Below are positions 35,092 through 47,200 of a stretch of DNA of 64,000 bases, piece by piece. Where the stretch lies: assembly GCA_900175165.2 (NCBI GenBank), contig FWWN02000230.1, forward strand, positions 84,180-148,179, given 5' to 3'. Each line of letters starts with the position of its first letter. Positions within the stretch are counted from its first letter, which is position 1. Made by a program: the position numbers and the translations under genes. This DNA comes from Rhizomucor pusillus. Its lineage: Eukaryota > Mucoromycota > Mucoromycetes > Mucorales > Lichtheimiaceae. Below the pieces are notes generated by a model, which had not been told where the DNA came from, made no database searches, and saw only the letters and a program-made list of their open reading frames with translations.

Positions 35092-35385
35092 CACTTATTA
35101 TACGACGACAATTAGATATGGGCTCTTTCGTATAAGTAATTAATGGACAAGGCCGTATTAAAAGATTCCGGGTTTCAAGTAAAAGGTTTACGAGTACTGT
35201 CTTCTTTGTAAGTGAGGGGGGAAAGAGAGGCTGTCTTCATTTGAGTGGGAAAAGCGATTTCTTTTCACAGAAAATGTTGGGGACCACAACAGCGCGCCTC
35301 GGAGAAACATTGGCGACCGGTCACGGTGCTGCTCTCTAGAGGAGCGGATTGGAAATTTACAGAGCTCCTTTTTTGTTACTCAAGT
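35092..35385. other. spacer upstream of SVF1
   Basis: 294 bases between the retrotransposon relic and the SVF1 start codon. No LTR is recognised here, but one edge of the element could lie in it. Confidence 0.35.
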
Positions 35386-36665
35386 CATGTCATCTTGGTG
35401 TGAGTAATCTCTAGTCGACGATGCCCGCAACTATCATACTCACTGTGCATGTCTAGTTTCGCAATTATCCAGTACAGTCTCGAACGTCACCGGTATCGGG
35501 CAGCAAGTCTCTGAGGTCCGCACTGTTGCTGACTCGGTCAAGGACGGCCAATACTACCGTGCTTTGGACGAGCACGATTTGGACTGGACTCTGGCCTCGG
35601 GCTCTTCCACAGAAAACCAAGTATTCTACGTGACAACCAAGTCTGGAGGCTTTGCGTTTGTGCAATTAATTCATTCTAATATTGGGTGAGTTAAAGCAGA
35701 AAAATATGGCAGAGTGCAAGGGAATGACAGAACACTGAACCCCATATAGCATCTGGAACCCGACTATTTCTTTCACGTGCCGTTTCTACGATCCCAACAC
35801 CAACACCAATGCATTCAAAAACATCAACCAAGCATACAAGTTTGACCTCTCTCCCGACCGTCGATCAGTCAAGACAAAATTCTTCAACATTACATTGGAC
35901 GAAGAACAGAAGACATACAAGGTGCAGATTACCCACCCAGAAGTCGTTGTTTCCCTGGATTTTACGCGTGTCGATCGTGGTTTCAAGGTCGGTGAAGGCA
36001 AGACGTATCTCGGCGGCGGTGATCAAAGCTCGGCAGCTGGCTTTGTCTCACACAAATTCTGGCCAAGAGCTGTTGCCAAGGGAACCTTCATCATCGACAA
36101 GGTGCTTCATGAAGTCGAAGGCAATGGCATGTTCATCCATGCCATCCAAGGCATGCAGCCACAGCTCATTGCATCCAACTGGAACTTTGTTGACTTCCAA
36201 GCACCAAATGCTGCTCTTTCCATGATGCAATTCCAAACCACCAAGCAATACGGTGCCATTAATATCAATCAGGGATCTATCGTTCTCAACGAAAAGCTCA
36301 TCAGTGTCTCTGTTGAAAACACGGTTGAATTGCTCGATCTTCAGAAGGATCCTGACACCGATTATGACATTCCTCAGCACATCAAATTGACGTGGAAGGG
36401 CAAGACAATCAAGGAAGAAGGCAGCCAAGAGGAGCCCAAGGATGTGACTGTAACCATGACTGTCGCCGTCAAGAATCTCGTTGACAAGATCGACGTCTTG
36501 AACGAAATTCCTTGGTTCCTCAAAAAGCTTGTCCAGACGTTTGTTGTCAAGCCTTACATTTATCAATGGCTCGATACTGCTACGGCTGAAATTGTAGTTG
36601 GCGAAGAAAAGGTCCAAGTCGAAGGCAGATGCTTCCAAGAACTTGTTTTTGTATCCGGTTTCTAA
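35386..36665 (+). CDS. SVF1: survival factor 1 (Svf1-like, lipocalin-fold)
   Basis: Three exons (35386-35398, 35457-35685, 35750-36665) give 385 residues. The first coding exon is only 13 bases; joined, the N-terminus reads MSSWFSQLSSTVSNVTGIGQ, an amphipathic start as in Svf1. The double lipocalin-like body shows YYRALDEHDLDWTLASGS, GGFAFVQLIHSNIGIWNP, KTYLGGGDQSSAAGFVSHKF-WPRA, GMFIHAIQGMQP, ASNWNFVDFQ and the C-terminal EIVVGEEKVQVEGRCFQELVF. In yeast Svf1 supports survival under oxidative and cold stress and has been linked to ceramide transport. Full length, no odd residue seen. Confidence 0.96.
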
Positions 36666-37285
36666 GACTATTTCTTCTTCTTTCATCTCTACTTATTCTT
36701 TAATGTCGCCTAGTTAGTAATTCTTGTACAATACCCTTTGGAAAGTCAATGGTGTAGACTTTATTTCATGCTTGGCCCTTTAACTATTATGAGTAACCTC
36801 TCTCTCAATGGAAATATATACATAATCGCATACTTTGAACTGCATTTTCTATGGAGGATGTGTTTACTAATACGTCTGAGCTATCGTTACTTGTTAAAGG
36901 AAAATAATATCGAAGTGTCCCTTGCTGAATATATTCTGACACAATTCCTCACTTGCATGCAGCTTTCAGAAGCATGTGGATGCCTCGTGACTATTAGAGA
37001 AGTCAAACGTATTTCTGCGGATAGCAGTTGCATAGAGCGGGTGTAGACTTGGCCGCATTATTATAACTGAATGGACTGGAGGTAGAATATGCTGAATAAA
37101 GCCACATAGTTTATACCCATCGATGGTCAAACATTTCTTATGGATGAATATATGAATAGTGACATAAAGTGTCATTTCCTGAAAGAGAGTGCACGTTGCG
37201 TCCGACTGGTGGGAGGAGTTAGCCAGCTTCCTTTTCTATACCCTTCTCCACCCCCAGTCTGTATTTCTCTTGGATCTCGCACACC
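36666..37285. other. spacer between SVF1 and W-repeat gene
   Basis: 620 AT-rich bases in a same-strand interval. Contains a pyrimidine-rich stretch just before ATG 37286. No other gene seen. Confidence 0.45.
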
Positions 37286-39703
37286 ATGGACCTCAGCTCC
37301 TTCTATTGTCATCAAGAGGAATCATGGGCTGACTTGATGGATGAAGAGGATGACGATCGCGAGGAAACTCGCGCGCAGACGAAATCAGTTGCCGTGGATA
37401 CCAAACTGGCGGCTTCCACGACGACGAAACCGGAGCCGTCGTCTAGAAAGCCAGAACCAGTCGAACAACCACCAAAGAAAGAGGAACCGCAACCTGAGCC
37501 TGAAGCGCGTCCTCTAAGTATCCTCGAGATTGTCAGGCTATCAAGAGGAAGCAAAGGACCAACAGGGAATATATTTCTCGAGAACGTGCAGCAACCGAAA
37601 CAACCAGCGCGATCAGAGAAACATAATCAGCGACGGTCTGCGGATATCAATGAGCTAGACTCTTGGAGACGCAGCACTCCGTTCCCAGGACGAGAGGATC
37701 GCGCACGAGAGAACAATGAAAATGTAAAGCAATGGCATAGTTATGCCGAGGTTTTGCAAAAGGAATATGCTATACAGCAAGAGGAGGCGAAGCGTGAATT
37801 TCTACGTCGCACAGCTGGCCAATCACCACCTGCACCATCACCTGAGGACACGCGACCTGATACCACTGACGGTGACAAACCATTAGAATCAGTAAAGGAT
37901 ACTCGAATGAACGGGAAAATGGTTGAGGCAGTTGTTTCAAATCATTATACAACGCGCGAGGAAACCATGACAACTCCAGCGCTTGCCGATACCATAGGTA
38001 CATCGATTGAAAAGGCAGCGCAGCAAATCGAGCAACTATCACTGAAAGAGCATGAATCAGCTATAAGCGAGGATCTTGCTCCAGAACAGTCTACATCGCC
38101 TCCTCCGACGGAAATGGGAGACAACCAACCTAAGACTGCATCCGCGACTGCAAAGGTAGTAGTAGAAAAAGAAGAAAAAGAACAGGAGGAAAATGAGCAG
38201 AGATATCAAGATGTTCCAAAAATCTTTGCTCAAGCCGAATTGAACGAACAGCTTGTGCCATCAGAGGTATCAGTACCAGCCAGCGCTCCTGTGCGACCTC
38301 CAACGCCGCCTCCAGTCCCAGATCGAGCCGATGCATGGCAAGCTTTCGCGCAACAACATCAGAAACAGAGCTTGACCCCATCTTTACATGAAATGTCGCG
38401 AGATATCAGTGGAGGACCACTTCAAGAAGCTCAGAATGAGCCATTACATAGCATAGATGTTAATCAATCCGAGGAATTGGAACGAGAAGAAGGTAGAAAG
38501 GGAGAAGAAGGTCATTCTCAGGAAATTCAGCAAGAAATAGAGACATCTGAATTGGAGGAGATGCACGATGCCATCGTCGCAGATCAACCTATTACCACTG
38601 ACGACTTTCAACAATTGACGACCGAGGATGCTACTGATTTTATTACTGCTACTACTTCCACTTCTAACGCCGCGGCTGAAATTCCTAAGCAGCCAGAACC
38701 TGTTCCAGATACAACGGATCGATGGAGGGCGTTTGCCTTGGAAGCGTCAAAAGCCACGAATAACTTTAATGCATCGACATCCTCACTATCATCATCATCA
38801 GCTTTTAAGGAATCATCTATTCCTATATTGCCTCAAGAGTCTGCTCAAAAATCCGACCAACCGGCACCCAGAATTTCGGCACAGGTGTCCGATGACAACG
38901 ATGACTCTTGGAAGGCTGCTGCGTCCTGGGATATGTCTGCTCCGGTGGCCGAAGAAGCAACACCAATATCTAGCGACAGCAGCGCAATCGATACCTTGGG
39001 TGGCAAATCTAATGGTCGCACTACAACGTCGCAGACATTGATGACAAGTCCATCGACTAATATTGATGATGAATCGTGGAAGGCGGCAGCCGCATCGTGG
39101 AACAACACTCAATCACAGTATAGTAATGCTACTGCTATGCAGATATCAACTGATTCCTGGCCAACAGCTTCGTGGAATGCAGCTCCACAAACAAACGGCT
39201 CAACGTTGGTAACACCTACTATTACTAACACTGATAATTCCTGGAAAGCGGCAAACACTCGATCGTGGAATATCAGCGACAGTACTTCCAAATTATCAGA
39301 AGATGCTGACAACTCTTGGCGAGCAGCAGCTGCAGTGTCGTGGGATACCAAGCAGCAGAGTCGTTCGACGATACAATTATCGAACGATTCTGACGATTCT
39401 TGGAAAGCGGCCGCTTCCTGGCAAGATGCTCCTACTAATACAATTTTGCAACCTCAATTTACAAGTTTTGACACTACTAATAATGCAAATAGCGCCCGCG
39501 ACGCGTGGCGAAAAGCTGCTGCCACGTGGGAAAACACTGTTACAAGTTCGCCATCGATTGCTGCATCTGACGCCGTCGACGCTAAACAGCGAACAAATGT
39601 CGGCGACAGGACGCGAGCTCCAAGGCAAAAACGCCGACTCCAACTGCAAGCGTTTGTCAATAAAGAGTTACGGCAGGCCGGATTACTCTCTGGAAAGAAA
39701 TAG
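37286..39703 (+). CDS. 805-residue low-complexity protein with tandem Trp-Lys-Ala-Ala motif
   Basis: Intronless and not recognised. The N-terminus is acidic (SWADLMDEEDDD), followed by Lys/Pro/Glu-rich sequence and a short conserved-looking block RPLSILEIVRLSRGSKGPTG (about residues 75-95). Much of the rest is disordered. A motif of the form [DN]-[SA]-W-[KR]-A-A-A-x-S-W recurs: single-Trp variants DAWQAFA (W351) and DRWRAFA (W480), then DSWKAAASW (W542/W548), ESWKAAAASW, DSWPTASW, NSWKAANTRSW, NSWRAAAAVSW, DSWKAAASW and DAWRKAAATW (W741/W748). Spacers are Ser/Thr/Gln/Asn-rich. Regular tryptophans in a disordered chain suggest a multivalent binding protein; the partner is unknown. Confidence 0.8.
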   Translation: MDLSSFYCHQEESWADLMDEEDDDREETRAQTKSVAVDTKLAASTTTKPEPSSRKPEPVEQPPKKEEPQPEPEARPLSILEIVRLSRGSKGPTGNIFLENVQQPKQPARSEKHNQRRSADINELDSWRRSTPFPGREDRARENNENVKQWHSYAEVLQKEYAIQQEEAKREFLRRTAGQSPPAPSPEDTRPDTTDGDKPLESVKDTRMNGKMVEAVVSNHYTTREETMTTPALADTIGTSIEKAAQQIEQLSLKEHESAISEDLAPEQSTSPPPTEMGDNQPKTASATAKVVVEKEEKEQEENEQRYQDVPKIFAQAELNEQLVPSEVSVPASAPVRPPTPPPVPDRADAWQAFAQQHQKQSLTPSLHEMSRDISGGPLQEAQNEPLHSIDVNQSEELEREEGRKGEEGHSQEIQQEIETSELEEMHDAIVADQPITTDDFQQLTTEDATDFITATTSTSNAAAEIPKQPEPVPDTTDRWRAFALEASKATNNFNASTSSLSSSSAFKESSIPILPQESAQKSDQPAPRISAQVSDDNDDSWKAAASWDMSAPVAEEATPISSDSSAIDTLGGKSNGRTTTSQTLMTSPSTNIDDESWKAAAASWNNTQSQYSNATAMQISTDSWPTASWNAAPQTNGSTLVTPTITNTDNSWKAANTRSWNISDSTSKLSEDADNSWRAAAAVSWDTKQQSRSTIQLSNDSDDSWKAAASWQDAPTNTILQPQFTSFDTTNNANSARDAWRKAAATWENTVTSSPSIAASDAVDAKQRTNVGDRTRAPRQKRRLQLQAFVNKELRQAGLLSGKK
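38900..39540 (+). repeat. degenerate coding repeat, seven paired-Trp units
   Basis: Seven units of about 90 bases, each encoding an acidic residue, Ser/Ala, Trp, a short Ala-rich segment and a second Trp. DNA identity between units is low, with different codons for the same residues. The protein pattern thus looks maintained by selection and not by recent duplication. Confidence 0.8.
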
Positions 39704-39801
39704 AAAATATATACACTCGCCATCAAAGTAAATATAATACTAATCATCAATTTATATGCATTTTTGAACTTTGAACAGCTGTCAGAAATACCGGTTCTCA
39801 T

Positions 39802-41335
<1,534 letters not shown>

Positions 41336-42229
41336 TGTCAACCTTTGCGATACGGCGAGTTTTCGAAGAAGCCATTTTCGCCCAACAACCCACCCCGGCA
41401 GTGACTAAATTGAAAACTTTTCTTCCGACCAACCAATGGCGGTGACGCATCTTTGGGCCGATCTTCAAAACTATACATATTTTCCAGGTGGACAATTGCT
41501 ACTTTGGAGCCAAGTTGCAAATCCTTTTGTAAAAAGTTCGTACGGCAACAATGGATTGAATGATGCTCTTATTCGCTTAAGATCGATGAATTGAATTCCC
41601 TACCTGTTCATATCTTTCGTTTTAGGCTGATAAATAGTGGTATCTATGATGCTATGGATTGACGATATCTTGTACTTCAATCTTTCTTTACTGATTTTAG
41701 ACATATCAAGCAAGCCAATGGCCTCTACGCATCTCTGGAACATCTTCAAAAGAAAGTGGCTTTCTCGTGGCTAGGTGGTCTAGAGTATACACACTACATA
41801 GCTAATTACATGTAGTATGATTTCTTTGAATTAGGGAGAAGTTTTCTACAATAACTTGCTTCGTGGCAACCAATCTTCACATAAATTAAAAAAATTTTTT
41901 GAAATCTGTTATCATTGTCATTTATGAATCTATGATAACCTATCTCCACAAGAAGATTTACCTATGTATATTAGCAATGATCTTTTTTGCGCTAGATGAC
42001 ACATCTATAGTGCTGTTTTTGACACTATAATAGCAGTACATCGAATATAGCTCTACGGGTATTCAGTCCTTATTTATAGTTTTAGCATAGCATTTTTCGA
42101 GTGCAGTAAGTGGATGTCTGCAAATCAACAATCTGGGGGCGCTGTGTCCTTGTGACACAAGGCCGCAAAGAAAAGCGAGCGGGCGCTGGTATGGTGGCTT
42201 CACTTCTCTCCACCAACTTTTTTCTCCAC
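41336..42229. promoter_or_regulatory. shared upstream region of ADE12 and PRS1
   Basis: 894 bases separate the start codons of two divergently transcribed purine-pathway genes. AT-rich with A/T runs near 41880-41905. Shared control is plausible, but no specific binding site can be named. Confidence 0.5.
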
Positions 42230-43871
42230 ATGCTTCGCAACACCAAGATCCTCGCTGGTTCCTCGCACCCAGAGCTGGCAAACCTCGTGAGCAAACGATT
42301 GGGTACTCCACTTGCCGATGCCACCCTTAAGAAATTCAGTAACAAAGAAACAAGCGTTGAAATCGGTACCGTACATTACCCGTTTAGCCTCTGCTGCCAA
42401 GCTCCTTGTCTCTTTCTGCCACTTTTTTACTGACAGTGAGGAAAATAAGGCGTTTCTGTCCGAGGCGAGGACGTATTTATCATCCAGTCCGGCTCCAATG
42501 AAATGAATGACAATATCATTGAACTTTGCATAATGATTCAAGCAGCTCGAATCGGGTCCGCCAAGCGAGTTACAGCTGTGCTACCGTATTTCCCATACTG
42601 CAAACAGAGCAAACGGAAAGGAAGAACGTGTATCACTGCAAAGTGTGAGTAAGCAAAGTTGAATTTTCGCTAGTTCGCTTCCATTTTTCTCTCCGCTTAA
42701 CGAAGCTTGGGTAGTGGTTGCAAATATGCTTGCCGTCGCAGGCGTGGATCACATCATTGTAAGGATTTACGCACGCAATATGCTAAATCTTCCGCGAGTA
42801 AACAAATCTCTACTTGTGTCTTAGACAATGGATTTGCATGCATCGCAAATGCAAGGCTTCTTCCAGCGACCTGTTGATAATTTATACGCTGAACCCAGCA
42901 TTGCAAAATGGATTACTCAAAATGTGCCCAACTGGCAACAGGCTGTTGTTGTAAGCAAAAACGCTGGAGGAGCCAAACGGTGAGAAAGAAGATGCGCTAG
43001 ATTAAGCATAAATGTGGCAATGACTGACCTCTGGTGCGATGCAGAGTGACGTCTTTGGCAGACGCATTGCGTTTAGATTTCGCTCTTATCCACAAGGATC
43101 GTGCACGTGCTGGTCCTCAGGGTCACAACCGCCCATATAGTGGTATGCCAAAAATGAACGGTACCGTTCGCCTATCCGAGGAAGACGAAGAATCAGTCGT
43201 AAACGGAGAAGGTTCCACAGCTAGCGACGATTTGATGATGGCTTCTATTTCATCGTTGAACGAAGCTGGCGTCAATGGAGATGTAATGAACACAGCTGTT
43301 TCGGTCGTTGCCAACCATGAAGGAGAGGAAAGCACTATTACATTGGTTGGAGATGTCAAGAACAAACCAGTCTTCCTGACGGTAAGTTCTGCAGCATGGT
43401 TTTCTAAAATGGAGCAAGTAGTCATTCGCGTTTATTGTAGGATGATATGGTTGACAACTGCAGAACTTTCTTGGATGCCGCCGAGCATCTCGTCAAGAAA
43501 TGCGGCGCAGAGAAGGTGTACATCATTGCTACACACGGTGTACTGAGTGGCGATGCAGTCCAGCAAATTGAAAACTGTGATAGCGTGTACAGGGTAAAAC
43601 AATGCCGATTGCACTCTTTGCTTGTCAAACGATGCTTATCGGCTTTATTTTTAGCTCGTCGTCACAAACACCTTCCCGATCCCCAAAGAAAAGATCGAGC
43701 AATGCAGCAAGCTGTGTATCATCGATATTTCCTCGACTCTCGCTGAAGCTATTAGACGAACGGTAAGCGCAACCTGTCACTGTATTGTACGACGCAGATT
43801 GATTAACTTGGATTTTTAATCCACAGCACAATGGCGAGAGTGTCAGCTTCCTTTTCAACCATGCAGAGTGA
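42230..43871 (+). CDS. PRS1: ribose-phosphate pyrophosphokinase, Prs1-type subunit with large insert
   Basis: Makes or regulates PRPP for purine, pyrimidine, His and Trp synthesis. Eight exons (42230-42365, 42450-42644, 42715-42758, 42825-42979, 43045-43381, 43441-43593, 43655-43762, 43827-43871) give 390 residues. Motifs: [51 protein letters not shown], and [20 protein letters not shown] (metal-binding His). [12 protein letters not shown] follows, and then a non-homologous acidic insert at residues about 208-278, as in yeast Prs1. The PRPP loop reads DDMVDNCRT instead of the usual DDxxDTxGT, so this subunit may be less active alone and work in a heteromer. ATG 42191 is an alternative start. 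Confidence 0.94.
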
Positions 43872-44245
43872 GAATATTTATTCACTTTTCCTTTTGAATA
43901 ACCTGGCATACTATTGTTTACACACCTTTCGTTTTTCCGTGAGAATATGTCATGAAAATTGGCGTTTCCCTGACAGAGCGATCAAGTTCAAGAGTTTAAA
44001 AGACGCGTTCTCTAACTGCCATAAGGACATCTGATAGTCTGATTCATCATTGGAGACAATGTCTTCCTATTCAAAGTTTTCATAACGTTAGCAACCAAAG
44101 AGAGAATGAAGCAACGGAAGAAAGGGAAAACCAATTTCAGGGAGAATTGTTCTCCTTCTTTCCCAAATTTCCCAATTTGGAAGTCGAATTTTTTCTTCTT
44201 CCCTTTCTTTTCTTCCCTGCTGATAATCACCCATATGCAACGGTC
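43872..44245. other. spacer upstream of BEM2-like gene
   Basis: 374 bases containing a strongly pyrimidine-rich tract at about 44150-44220, just before the start codon. Such CT-rich stretches are common in fungal promoters. Nothing else seen. Confidence 0.45.
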
Positions 44246-47200
44246 ATGAAATCGAAAAAGTCGTCGAAAACGGCCGACCGACATGGACATGAGGATTCGG
44301 CACGCAGCGGCGCATTCTCGTATCTACGAAGTCGATTATTTCACAGTGGCAGCGCTGCTTCTTCTTCTTCTTCTTCTTCTTCTTCTTCTTCTTCTTCTTC
44401 TTCTCACGGCTACACCGACAACAGCGGCGGTGCAGCTCATCGACATGACAGCCGATCGATGGACATGACGCATTCATCAATCTCACGGACCACATTCAGC
44501 TCCTCTGATTCGACCCAACGACCGGTCTCCGTGTCTCAAGTCACCAGCTTGCGACGACGTAGCAGTATGGCCGTCACCAAAGAAGGCCTACTTTACAAAA
44601 AGGCCGATTTCAAAGCATTCCACAAAGCATCAAAGCGGGATCGAAGCTGGAAACTATATCGCGTAGTCTTACGCGGCCACAAACTATATTTATACAAAGT
44701 ATCCCAGGATTCACCGCTTCAGTCATTCTCTTTATCTCCATCAGCCAGCAGTATCGCAAGTGCTCAGCGGAGGATACAAAATGTCGAGGAAATATTCAAG
44801 GACCCGTCATTACCAGTAGATTATATTTTCGGCGCGACTTTTACAGAGGCAGATCAAACTGTGTGTTTGTTGATCTTCAAGAATGATCTTGTCATTGGTA
44901 TCACAACGCAGACTCAGGAACAATGGCGTGTGGATTGCAGAGTACGCTTACACCAACTCAAGATGGAGCAAGATGATCCCCTTATCATCAAACTCACACA
45001 CGAGCGGCAGCAGCGCACTTTTGAATCTTCGTCCACGGAGATCACGACAGAGTGGGTTGATGCTTTCAAGGAAGCACAAAAATCCAGCATTGATCGTCGG
45101 ACGAGGCTGTACGACGGTGCGCACGGACATCCTGATTTGGAAGTGCGCGACGGGAAAGTGCAGGCCGGGTCCATCGAAGCTCTGGTGCATGAGCTGTTGT
45201 ACCAAACTGCCGACAAGCACAGCGATGAATACCTTCGCGCGTTTCTCCTAACATATTTCATGTTCACCACGAGCTCGCAAGTTCTGGAGATATTTAAACG
45301 ATACATCAAAGTTAATGTCGTGCATACGCGACTCGTTCAGATATTTACAACCTGGTGCGAACATTTTGCCCAGGATGTCGTCGGTGATGTGGCAACTAAA
45401 ATGATGGAAATACTGGACGAACTAATAGCAACAAACGAAATGGCATCCGAAGCACGGGCAACAAAGGAACTGGTGATCCAAACGGTCGAGAAAAACGGAG
45501 CAGTTGGCGAATTGACGAAAAGCGACAATGTAGCAACATGGGAAGGTTGTACCGTGGTGCAGCATATCAAATCGGCTGACGCTAAATATCAAAAGATTGA
45601 TCTATCAAATGTACTTGCGTCTGGAATGGCACCAGGCTTATTTTTAAGGTTGGATCCTCGACAGTTTGCAGAGCAGATATATCTCTTCCATTTTGCTATG
45701 CATCGAAATCATTCAAAGGACTTGATGAGTTTGCTTTCATACGTTCCGAAGCCACAGCTGCCGCCTCAGATGCTCAATTCACTTGTATTTACGACGGCTG
45801 CACCGCATTTCATTTCGAGAATGATACGACACCATATACTAGTGCATTCGCAGCAACAAGATATTGCCAACGCGAACAGTGTCAAGGGAATACTGTCAAG
45901 AACGCGACTTATTGAACACTGGATTCAAGTCGGCAAGCACCTGCTCGATCTCGGTGACATGACCGGATGGTGTGCTGTTGCGAACGGGCTCTGCTCGCTT
46001 GGCATTATCCGTCTTAAAGAATCCTGGAAGGGAGTTGACCGTGATCTCGTGACACAAGTCGCGGGAGAATGGGTTAAACTCTTATCTAGCTATGGCTTTT
46101 TTCCGCAAGACGTCTGGATGGATGGTTGGGAGAAGGAATTGATCTGCGAAAAGTTTGCCCGCGTAATGTTTCGAGACGACCAAGTCTTCAAATCGCTTCC
46201 CTTTTTTGGTACGATTAGGCAAACTGTTGATCGCTTACGGAAACATGTTCCTCAGACCTGTAACGGGGATGCTATATACTTTCGAAAATTCTACGGTATA
46301 TACCGTGCCGTGCAAGGCGGGCTGGAGAAATGCAAGGAACGTTACGGTAAAGTTGATTTGGCGAACGTCTCTTACACAGTAGTCGGCCCTTTGCAGGCGT
46401 TCTTTGAACGGTCGGTCACAGAAATAATTTCTTTGCCACATGATTTCAAATATTTGCAAGAATGCTCTTTGCTTTGTGAACCTCGCGTGCTTGGGCAGAG
46501 TTTTGACCGTCATCGTCGCTTGGGGACTTTGCATGACACGAACGTTACACCTCCATCGTCATCGATACTCAAATTCCCGGATGTTTTGGAAGGTTACCAT
46601 CTTTTCCAACAGGACATGCCGCATGATCTTTCGAAAAAGTCGAGCTTCAAGTCGGTAGACGATCACAGTTCATCGATTACAAAGACGACGCAGACACGTT
46701 CACCACGAGTGACAAGTCGCAAGATGTTTCGACGCAGGACATATAGTTTCCCACCTGGAGGAGCTGCTGTAACGAGCTCGGAAGCTATACATAGCTCTAA
46801 TGCATCGTATCCTAAAGGTTACCTTGATACCGTGCACAGCAAAACCTGGCTCGCATCTCTTGCTTCTCATCGACAGGGCTCAGTAACTGCAAAGGCGTTG
46901 TTAGATGCTGCTCACCAAAGAGACAAGGCATGGTTTTTGGTTGTTCAGGATGGTGCTCTGGTGCTCAAGGCGTCGACACTTCTCCAGTCTGATGATTCCG
47001 TTACTACCAAATCTGTGCACCCGAGTGTTTCGAGCGGCTTCTTGGCTCTGGCAGACAAGGGCAGCTCCGGTATCCGTTCAAGATCTGGGACCATTAGTAC
47101 TAGCGATACCTTGCGAGTGCCTGAAGATAGCGAAAGTAACAAGTCAATGCCTGTTCTCGTTAACGTCAAAGCCGGTACCTTGGAAAAGCTGGTAGACGTA

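Noticed and set aside
36048..36686. 212-residue minus-strand frame
   Set aside because: Antisense shadow of the SVF1 last exon.
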